Source: Bacteroidales bacterium UBA2716
Lineage (GTDB): Bacteria; Bacteroidota; Bacteroidia; Bacteroidales; UBA932
DNA: 17,474 bases
Assembly (NCBI GenBank): GCA_002354005.1
Contig: DEKS01000030.1
Coordinates: forward strand, 10,577-28,050
Direction of reading: 5' to 3'
A program made the translations under genes and the position numbers. Below are positions 7,479-12,532 of this stretch, one piece after another (the first letter of the stretch is position 1; the number at the start of each line of letters is the position of its first letter). A model generated the notes under the pieces. That model searched no databases and was not told where the DNA came from. It saw only the letters and a list, made by a program, of their open reading frames with translations.

Positions 7479-7486
7479 TATCTTTG
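7479..7486 (+). promoter_or_regulatory. TATCTTTG -7 element of ispF
   Basis: An exact TAnnTTTG box ending 5 bp before the ispF ATG. A TTTG lies at 7458-7461, inside the terminator loop, with 17-bp spacing, slightly short of 19-21. The transcript would be nearly leaderless. Confidence 0.65.
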
Positions 7487-7491
7487 CCCCT

Positions 7492-7971
7492 ATGGATATC
7501 AGAATTGGAAACGGATACGACGTACACGCCCTGGCTCCGGACCTGCCCATGTGGCTGGGTGGCGTGCGCATTCCCTCAGAAACCGGCTTTGTAGCCCACT
7601 CGGATGGCGACGTGGCCATCCATGCCCTGTGTGACGCCCTGCTGGGCTGCCTGGCCCTGGGGGACATCGGCCATCTTTTCCCGGACACGTCCGACGAGTG
7701 GAAGGGCGTGGACAGTAAGCTGCTACTGGAAAAAGTGGTGGCGCTGGTGCAGGAGCACGGGTATGCCGTAGGAAATGTGGACATTACCATCGCCCTGCAG
7801 CGGCCCAAACTGGCCCCGCACATTGCCGCCATGCGAGAGATTCTCTCCGGCATCCTGGGCGTAAGCGTGGACCGGGTGTCCGTAAAGGCCACCACCACCG
7901 AGCACCTGGGCTTTGTGGGACGGTGCGAGGGTTGTCAGGTGTGGGCCACCGCCCTGATAACCAAGGCATAG
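7492..7971 (+). CDS. ispF: 2-C-methyl-D-erythritol 2,4-cyclodiphosphate synthase
   Basis: A 159-residue IspF, the usual length. It converts 4-diphosphocytidyl-2-C-methylerythritol 2-phosphate to the 2,4-cyclodiphosphate with release of CMP, in the MEP isoprenoid pathway. It acts in the cytoplasm as a trimer with zinc at subunit interfaces. Visible motifs are GNGYDVHAL (metal ligands Asp10 and His12), HSDGDVAIHALCDALLG (36-52, His44 third ligand), LGDIGHLFPDT (57-67) and the C-terminal signature VKATTTEHLGFVGRCEG. The ATG at 7492 begins the conserved MDIRIGNGYD. The frame is open upstream to 7459 but that part runs through the terminator and promoter, so it is not coding. Transcription appears independent of the upstream gene. 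Confidence 0.97.
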   Translation: MDIRIGNGYDVHALAPDLPMWLGGVRIPSETGFVAHSDGDVAIHALCDALLGCLALGDIGHLFPDTSDEWKGVDSKLLLEKVVALVQEHGYAVGNVDITIALQRPKLAPHIAAMREILSGILGVSVDRVSVKATTTEHLGFVGRCEGCQVWATALITKA

Positions 7972-8009
7972 CATGGAGCACAACCGCCTGATTTACAGCA
8001 ATTTAACGT

Positions 8010-8042
8010 AATGGACGGGCACCCGAAAGGCACCCGTCCATT
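8010..8042. terminator. Hairpin between convergent genes, probable bidirectional terminator
   Basis: AATGGACGGG (8010-8019) is a perfect complement of CCCGTCCATT (8033-8042), a 10-bp stem with a 13-nt loop. It lies between ispF (ends 7971, +) and the small - strand gene (ends 8081). U-tracts on both sides are poor, so it is a weak or RNA-end-protecting terminator at best. Confidence 0.6.
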
Positions 8043-8080
8043 ATTGTAAGTCTGTGATTATTTGCTACTTACGCACCACA

Positions 8081-8365
8081 CTATTTACCCAGCCCCTTCT
8101 TGACAGAAGCACTGAGTTCGTCGTACAGGGCGTCGGTCTTGGCCAGCAGTTCCTGGCTGATGCCACGGTAGTATGCCTTGGCGCCCTCCTTGGGAGCGGA
8201 GACCACCTTGTCACGCAGCTCATTATACAGGTCCACGGCTTTGTCGATGAGGCCGGTAATCTCGTCCGCATTCTTGCCGGGGTTGATGTTCAGGAACAGG
8301 GTGCAATCGTCAATGAAAGCGCCAATCACATACTGGATGTCTTTTTTAATGTCACGAAGATTCAT
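8081..8365 (-). CDS. Small conserved-looking helical protein, unknown function
   Basis: A 94-residue cytoplasmic protein with no signal peptide or membrane segment, predicted almost wholly alpha-helical: DIKKDIQYVIGAFIDDC, EITGLIDKAVDLYNELRDKV, LLAKTDALYDELSASVKKGL. The composition is normal, with native-looking codon use and its own promoter box 24 bp upstream. I recognise the style of short Bacteroidales hypothetical proteins but cannot assign a family. It lies downstream of hipBA on the same strand, 62 bases after the hipA stop, and is convergent with ispF. Because it has its own -7 element and higher GC than hipA, it is probably not part of the toxin-antitoxin unit. Confidence 0.75.
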   Translation of the reverse strand: MNLRDIKKDIQYVIGAFIDDCTLFLNINPGKNADEITGLIDKAVDLYNELRDKVVSAPKEGAKAYYRGISQELLAKTDALYDELSASVKKGLGK

Positions 8366-8388
8366 ATCGATTCCTATTTAAATCGGTG

Positions 8389-8396
8389 CAAAGATA
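8389..8396 (-). promoter_or_regulatory. TATCTTTG -7 element of the 94-residue gene
   Basis: Reads TATCTTTG on the - strand, with the start codon 23 bases downstream at 8365. No clear TTTG is found 19-21 bases further upstream. Confidence 0.6.
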
Positions 8397-8427
8397 CAAA
8401 TAATAATTGAATCATTAATACCTCGCT

Positions 8428-9678
8428 TTATAGATTATCCCATCTTCCACAATAGGGGGCGAGAGTCTTGTTGGGAATCTGAAGCTCTGATGCCACCCTG
8501 CGCCAGTCTTTCACGGCACCGCGAACCTCATCTATGATTTCAGTCGCTTCCTTCTGCTTGAGCATGTAGCTGCCAGATGCCGCAAGGAGGGCGGCAATAT
8601 CCGACTGCTCCGTGTATTGGTCAATCAGCAGACATTGGTGCGACTTTACCCCGGGGTTTATGTCGTATGCCGGGGCGAGAGTCCAGCCCTTGGGGGTAAG
8701 CAGGAAACCGTGGTTGCGGAAATGGTCATCGGTATTGCCGAACATTACATTGAACGCCACTCTGCGGTAGAGTTCCCGCAGGTTCTGCCGTGCATCCACA
8801 CATCCTTTAAGGATAAAAAATACGATATCCAAATAGCCATTGCCCGTACTACTGCCGGCGCCGTCGTCCAAGCCCAGCAACGACATGGCAGAAGCAAAGT
8901 GTATACGTTTGCCATCCGTCGTCCTGTCAAAACGTTCGGAAAGCAACAGATCCCGGTCTTTAGAAATCTTGATGGTACTGGTATTGGCCACGTTGATACC
9001 AGCCTTGGCAGCAAGTCGATGCGAGAAATGCTCTATGAGTTCCGTATTCTCCAAATCGTTCTTCGATGGAAATTTTGCAACATAGAGTTTGCCATCGGTA
9101 TCCATGACGTTGGCTTTAGGCCGGGCTCCGCCAAGTGAGGTACCCGGGTCTATCAACTGGTCGAGCCAACGTTGGGCAGGCAACTGGTTTCGTTCCTCCG
9201 CCAACTCAATCTCCTGGCAGGCATTACACAGGGCGTGAAGACTTTCTATAGGAGGCACGAGATAGTTGGAACCTGCATTTATGTAATTGTCTCCGTCTTC
9301 GCTTTTGTAGCGAATGCCGCCCATACGAGTAAAGTCCTCTATACCTGTGAGATAGTCATAGTTGGAGAGTATGCGCACGGACCGGCCCTCTGACTGGGCC
9401 ATCAAGCGTTCCCTTCGGTCCAGCAATAAACGCCCCCATCGGTCAGGAAAGGAATCTTTGACAAAGCCAAACACGCTGTCCGTGCTGCGGGGATATTGCA
9501 AAGCGGGGGCGTTGATAAGGTCGCCGCTCAACACAAGCCCACCATGTTGTTTTAGCCACTCACGAGAATACACAAAGACAAAGTGATCCTTGCCACGAAC
9601 GCGTTCGTAGCCCAAGGTACCAAGCTCTTGCGGGGATGCAAGAAAATTGAAGTCTGCGTAGACCGTTATTTTTTTCAT
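8428..9678 (-). CDS. hipA: HipA-family serine/threonine kinase toxin
   Basis: A 416-residue HipA-like kinase, close to the usual 420-440. HipA toxins phosphorylate translation components (GltX in E. coli) and cause growth arrest or persistence; HipB neutralises them. Visible motifs are an N-terminal domain with FVYSREWLKQHGGLVLSGDL (33-53), the phosphate-binding loop GTSLGGARPKA (179-189) containing the Ser equivalent to the autophosphorylation site region, the ATP-anchoring strand YVAKFPS (199-205), the catalytic loop GNTDDHFRNHGF (314-325, Asp317 and Asn322) and the metal-binding APAYDINP (335-342). All key residues are present, so the toxin looks active. The start overlaps the hipB stop by 4 bases (ATGA). 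By eye, GC is lower than in the flanking housekeeping genes, consistent with horizontal acquisition. The target in this organism is unknown. Confidence 0.93.
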   Translation of the reverse strand: MKKITVYADFNFLASPQELGTLGYERVRGKDHFVFVYSREWLKQHGGLVLSGDLINAPALQYPRSTDSVFGFVKDSFPDRWGRLLLDRRERLMAQSEGRSVRILSNYDYLTGIEDFTRMGGIRYKSEDGDNYINAGSNYLVPPIESLHALCNACQEIELAEERNQLPAQRWLDQLIDPGTSLGGARPKANVMDTDGKLYVAKFPSKNDLENTELIEHFSHRLAAKAGINVANTSTIKISKDRDLLLSERFDRTTDGKRIHFASAMSLLGLDDGAGSSTGNGYLDIVFFILKGCVDARQNLRELYRRVAFNVMFGNTDDHFRNHGFLLTPKGWTLAPAYDINPGVKSHQCLLIDQYTEQSDIAALLAASGSYMLKQKEATEIIDEVRGAVKDWRRVASELQIPNKTLAPYCGRWDNL

Positions 9679-9974
9679 TTCCTCAGTAGTTCGGCGTCTT
9701 GAAGTTGATGGCCAAGTGCATCATCTGCAGCCAGCAGCGAGAGGTCTTTTTCCAGATTCAAGGCAAAAAGAACGCGCGCGTAGATGCCCATTGAAACCCT
9801 GGGGTCCCCATGCTCCACCTTTGAAACAGTCAGTCGGGTAACCGTTGCCCTGTCAGCGATATCCTGCATGGAGAGGTGCCTGCGCTTGCGTGCCAGCATA
9901 ATTTGCTCGCCCATAAGCTGCAATTGCTGCGTTAATGCCCTTGGCATGATTTTCCCAAATGTATTCTTTCCCAT
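9675..9974 (-). CDS. hipB: HipB-like antitoxin, helix-turn-helix regulator
   Basis: A 99-residue XRE-type DNA-binding protein. The helix-turn-helix spans about residues 23-78, with the recognition segment SMQDIADRATVTRLTVSKVE at 35-54 followed by HGDPRVS, typical of HipB and other XRE antitoxins. It is expected to bind HipA and repress its own operon. It precedes hipA with a 4-base ATGA overlap, the standard toxin-antitoxin order. The C-terminal tail (about 80-99) is flexible and probably the HipA-contacting or proteolysed part. Alternative in-frame starts exist at Met10 and Met21; I keep the first because it lies 20 bases downstream of a full promoter. The rough inverted repeat TTATCG...CGAATAA at 9985-10010 overlaps the promoter and could be the operator. 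Confidence 0.9.
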   Translation of the reverse strand: MGKNTFGKIMPRALTQQLQLMGEQIMLARKRRHLSMQDIADRATVTRLTVSKVEHGDPRVSMGIYARVLFALNLEKDLSLLAADDALGHQLQDAELLRK

Positions 9975-9993
9975 GCTTGTAACTTATCGTGTA

Positions 9994-10025
9994 CAAAAGT
10001 AGCGAATAATGGTTAATATAACAAA
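9994..10025 (-). promoter_or_regulatory. Complete Bacteroidetes promoter of hipBA
   Basis: On the - strand, TTTG (10025-10022) and TACTTTTG (10001-9994) are separated by exactly 20 bases, fitting the -33/-7 consensus. The hipB start is at 9974. Confidence 0.75.
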
Positions 10026-10047
10026 CATTTTTGGATAATTTTCACTG

Positions 10048-10226
10048 TGCCGCGATTACTGCCCCCCAGAAGCCTTTTTTTGCAATCGCGGCATACGCAG
10101 TGGCAGGGACGCCGTTGGCCACTGGTCGCTAAGTGGCTAATACTCTGCAAGATGCTAATAATCCTCGGCTCCATTTGCGCCGAGGATTATCAGCAAAGCA
10201 CTGTGCTTCAACTGTTTACGAACCAG
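10048..10226 (+). repeat. Structured intergenic repeat, copy 1 (about 179 bp)
   Basis: First of two direct copies in the gene-free stretch 9975-10664. It holds three perfect inverted repeats in order. TGCCGCGATT (10048-10057) pairs with AATCGCGGCA (10084-10093). CAGTGGC (10098-10104) pairs with GCCACTG (10118-10124). ATAATCCTCGGC (10158-10169) pairs with GCCGAGGATTAT (10179-10190) around a 9-nt loop. It ends in the shared block CTGTGCTTCAACTGTTTACG...ACCAG. The open frames across it differ between copies and lack a conserved product, so it is not treated as coding. Confidence 0.85.
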
Positions 10227-10297
10227 TTCTTTCTGGAGTGGAAGGGTTAGATACGATTGTAGGCACCCCCCGCCCGGGGCTGGCTGGGATTGGGCTG

Positions 10298-10349
10298 GCC
10301 GCGATTGCAGGAAATGCGCATTGTAGTGGGGTTCAAGTGCAATCGCGGC
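10298..10349. repeat. Third related hairpin between the two repeat copies
   Basis: GCCGCGATTGCA (10298-10309) pairs perfectly with TGCAATCGCGGC (10338-10349), 12 bp with a 28-nt loop. The stem and loop length equal the first hairpin of copy 2. The loop looks more like that of copy 2 when read on the - strand (both then contain ACCCCA), which suggests an inverted partial copy. Confidence 0.75.
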
Positions 10350-10379
10350 AAGGAAAAGGCCGGATTTCGCGGTTTATTC

Positions 10380-10562
10380 AGCCGCGATTGCACCTACATG
10401 CACCCCAGAAGCCCTTTTGCTGCAATCGCGGCATACGCGGTGGCGGCCCAGGCCTCACTGGCCGCTAAGTAGCTGATACTCAGCAAGATGCTGATAATCC
10501 TCGGCGCTTTTGGAGCCGAGGATTATTTGTAAAACGCTGTGCTTCAATTGTTTACAGACCAG
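10380..10562 (+). repeat. Structured intergenic repeat, copy 2 (about 183 bp)
   Basis: Second direct copy. GCCGCGATTGCA (10381-10392) pairs with TGCAATCGCGGC (10421-10432), 12 bp. GCTGA (10472-10476) pairs with TCAGC (10480-10484). ATAATCCTCGGC (10494-10505) pairs with GCCGAGGATTAT (10515-10526). The shared 3' block is CTGTGCTTCAATTGTTTACA...ACCAG. Stems are conserved between copies better than loops, and this copy makes a longer first stem than copy 1. It ends about 100 bp before radA. Confidence 0.85.
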
Positions 10563-10566
10563 CGCA

Positions 10567-10606
10567 CCGGACGGGCGGATAGAGGCTCCTGCCTCCGGAC
10601 GGGCGG
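10567..10606 (+). repeat. 12-bp direct repeat with small hairpin upstream of radA
   Basis: CCGGACGGGCGG occurs at 10567-10578 and 10595-10606. Between them GAGGC (10582-10586) and GCCTC (10591-10595) can form a short hairpin. The role is unknown; it lies about 45-85 bases upstream of the radA -7 box. Confidence 0.55.
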
Positions 10607-10649
10607 GTTCGGCCGGAAAAATATTCTCCGCCATTGCGGGGAATTTTCG

Positions 10650-10657
10650 TATCTTTG
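10650..10657 (+). promoter_or_regulatory. TATCTTTG -7 element of radA
   Basis: An exact TAnnTTTG box 7 bp before the radA ATG, so the transcript should have almost no leader. No good TTTG is visible 19-21 bp upstream. Confidence 0.6.
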
Positions 10658-10664
10658 CGGGAGT

Positions 10665-12035
10665 ATGGCAACAAGTGTAAAGAAAACCAAGTCCGTGTGG
10701 TTTTGCAGCCACTGCGGCAACGAATACAGCAAGTGGATGGGCCGATGCCCCGCCTGCGGGGAGTGGAACACCATGGTGGAGAAGGAAGTGGTGACCGGCG
10801 GCAGCAAGGCCGCGGCCCTGACGGTCCCCGGGGGCTCCCGGAAGCCGGAGGCGCTCAAGGACGTGTCCACTACGCAGGAGGACCGCGTATCCCTGGGCAG
10901 CGCAGAGGTCGATCGCCTGCTGGGCGGCGGTATCGTCAAGGGTTCACTGGTACTGATGGGCGGCGAGCCCGGTATTGGCAAAAGTACCCTTTCCCTGCAA
11001 CTGCCCCTGCACTCCCCCGCCCTCAAAACCCTCTATGTCACCGGTGAAGAAAGCGTAAAGCAGGTGAAAATGCGGGCCGACCGTCTGGGCGGCGACGCCT
11101 CCGGCATCCTCATCTACAGCGAGACCGACATGGCCGAGATTCTCAAGCAGGCAGAAGAAGCGGCCCCGGACCTGATGATTGTGGACTCCGTGCAAACCAT
11201 GTACTGCCAGCACGTGGACTCCACCGCCGGCAGCGTGAGCCAGATCAAGGAAGTGGCGGCCCAGTTGCTGCGCTTTGCCAAATCGACAGGTATCCCCGTC
11301 ATTCTGATCGGCCATATTACCAAGGAAGGCACCATCGCCGGGCCCAAGATTTTGGAGCATATTGTCGATGTGGTCCTGCAGTTCGAGGGCGAGAACCGTG
11401 GCGCCTACCGGGTGCTCCGGAGCATCAAGAACCGCTTTGGTTCCACCAGCGAGCTGGCCGTCTTCGAGATGACCGGCACCGGCCTCCGGGAGGTGGCCAA
11501 CCCCTCGGAAATGCTCATCCCCATGCACGAGGAAGGCCTCAGCGGCACGGCCATATCGGCCATGCTGGACGGCAATCGGCCTTTCCTGTTCGAGGTGCAG
11601 GCCCTGGTTTCCAGCGCCGTGTACGGCACCGCGCAGCGCAGCGCAACGGGCTTCGACGTCCGCCGCCTGAACATGCTCCTGGCCGTACTGGAGCGCCGCG
11701 CCGGCTTCAAGCTGGGCCAAAAGGACGTGTTCCTGAACATGGCCGGCGGCCTGCGCATCACAGACCCCGCGTGTGACCTGGCCGTCATCGGCGCCGTACT
11801 GTCATCCACCTTCGACTATCCTATCCCTGCCGATGTCTGCTTCGCCGGCGAAGTGGGCCTGAGCGGGGAAATCCGCCCCGTTTCCCAGGCCGCGCGCCGC
11901 GCCGTGGAAGCCTCCCGCGTGGGCTTCAAACGCATTTTCGTGAGCTCCTACACCCATTTTGACCAAAAGCCCCAGGGCATCGACGTGGTCAAGGTAGCCG
12001 ACATCCCCGCCCTGGTCCGCGCGTTGTTTAAATAG
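10665..12035 (+). CDS. radA: DNA repair protein RadA
   Basis: A 456-residue RadA (Sms), the usual length. It is a RecA-like ATPase that helps branch migration and processing of recombination intermediates. Domains in order: a C4 zinc finger (Cys14, Cys17, Cys28, Cys31, in FCSHCGNEYSKWMGRCPACG), a RecA-like core with Walker A GGEPGIGKST (99-108) and the RadA-specific KNRFG (255-259), then a C-terminal Lon-protease-like domain that is structural in RadA. The frame is open upstream to 10539, but ATG 10665 gives the normal N-terminus just before the zinc finger and lies 7 bp after a -7 box. The gene is intact. It is followed 41 bp later by a small membrane protein gene with its own promoter box. 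Confidence 0.96.
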   Translation: MATSVKKTKSVWFCSHCGNEYSKWMGRCPACGEWNTMVEKEVVTGGSKAAALTVPGGSRKPEALKDVSTTQEDRVSLGSAEVDRLLGGGIVKGSLVLMGGEPGIGKSTLSLQLPLHSPALKTLYVTGEESVKQVKMRADRLGGDASGILIYSETDMAEILKQAEEAAPDLMIVDSVQTMYCQHVDSTAGSVSQIKEVAAQLLRFAKSTGIPVILIGHITKEGTIAGPKILEHIVDVVLQFEGENRGAYRVLRSIKNRFGSTSELAVFEMTGTGLREVANPSEMLIPMHEEGLSGTAISAMLDGNRPFLFEVQALVSSAVYGTAQRSATGFDVRRLNMLLAVLERRAGFKLGQKDVFLNMAGGLRITDPACDLAVIGAVLSSTFDYPIPADVCFAGEVGLSGEIRPVSQAARRAVEASRVGFKRIFVSSYTHFDQKPQGIDVVKVADIPALVRALFK

Positions 12036-12054
12036 CGGAAAAATGGTATCTTTG
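12023..12054 (+). promoter_or_regulatory. Candidate promoter of the 103-residue membrane protein gene
   Basis: TATCTTTG at 12047-12054 has GTTG (one mismatch to TTTG) at 12023-12026, spacing 20. It overlaps the last codons of radA. The ATG is at 12077. Confidence 0.6.
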
Positions 12055-12076
12055 TAGGTTATAAAGAATTTGTGAT

Positions 12077-12388
12077 ATGGCCAAACTGTTCAACTTTGGG
12101 TTCTTCGGGACCTCCGAGCACCGGGTGTTCAACTACAAGCCCCGGTACTACGACCCGGAGGAGGAAAAACGCCGCCAGCTGTTCGGGGACGTGGACGGAA
12201 CCAACGAGAAAGCCCGCGAAAGCGGGGAGTATGTGCCCGGCAGCAGCATCCGCGGTGCCTTCCGTGGGGGCAACTACCAGAAAACCCGCAGCGACATGCG
12301 CACGGTGCACACCATCATCACCATCGTCACTGCCGTACTTATTGTGCTGGTACTCATTTACATATCCAAATTCTTTGAATTGCTGTAA
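12077..12388 (+). CDS. Small single-pass membrane protein, unknown function
   Basis: A 103-residue protein with a polar N-terminal part and one strongly hydrophobic C-terminal segment (about residues 77-98, HTIITIVTAVLIVLVLIYI), followed by a short KFFELL tail. This is a tail-anchored topology with the N-terminus probably cytoplasmic. The N-terminal MAKLFNFGFF..EHRVFNYKPRYYDPEEEKRR has the aromatic, basic look of short conserved Bacteroidales proteins, but I cannot name a family. It sits between radA and mutL with its own promoter box, and the 121-bp inverted-repeat element begins 10 bp after its stop. A link to repair is not implied beyond position. Confidence 0.8.
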   Translation: MAKLFNFGFFGTSEHRVFNYKPRYYDPEEEKRRQLFGDVDGTNEKARESGEYVPGSSIRGAFRGGNYQKTRSDMRTVHTIITIVTAVLIVLVLIYISKFFELL

Positions 12389-12398
12389 CACGAGTGGA

Positions 12399-12519
12399 AG
12401 GTTCTATACCCTCTGAAACCTATGGCCACCCTCGGCCATATTAGAGGGAGGGGCCCGCCGCGAAGCGGTGGGAGGGACGAGGAGCAAAGCGACGAAGGGT
12501 TTCAGAGGGTATAGAACCT
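12399..12519. repeat. 121-bp element with perfect 22-bp terminal inverted repeats
   Basis: Bases 12399-12420 (starting AGGTTCTATACC) are the exact reverse complement of 12498-12519 (ending GGTATAGAACCT). Inside are two more hairpins: TATGGCC (12421-12427) with GGCCATA (12434-12440), and CCCGCCGC (12454-12461) with GCGGTGGG (12465-12472, one G-U pair, GAA loop). GGA abuts both ends (12396-12398 and 12520-12522), a possible 3-bp target duplication. It fills most of the gap before mutL. It may be a MITE-like mobile repeat, a strong transcript-end hairpin, or both. There is no coding capacity. Confidence 0.8.
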
Positions 12520-12532
12520 GGAACGACAAAAT

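Noticed and set aside
8054..8410. Open frame on the + strand across the 94-residue - strand gene
   Set aside because: The - strand frame has a promoter box, a proper start and a sensible helical product; the + frame has none of these and runs through that promoter.
10048..10562. CRISPR array or integron attC sites
   Set aside because: Only two large copies with unequal spacing, no short regular repeat-spacer pattern, no cas genes, and no attC core sites or integrase in the window.
10539..10664. Upstream extension of radA to the first start in the open frame
   Set aside because: The extension covers the end of repeat copy 2 and the promoter box, and RadA proteins normally begin just before the zinc finger, as at 10665.
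10047..10712. Short open frames on both strands over the repeats, sharing an ILGS-AEDYQ-like peptide
   Set aside because: The shared peptide arises because the ATAATCCTCGGC palindrome reads alike on both strands; the frames differ between copies and lack start signals.
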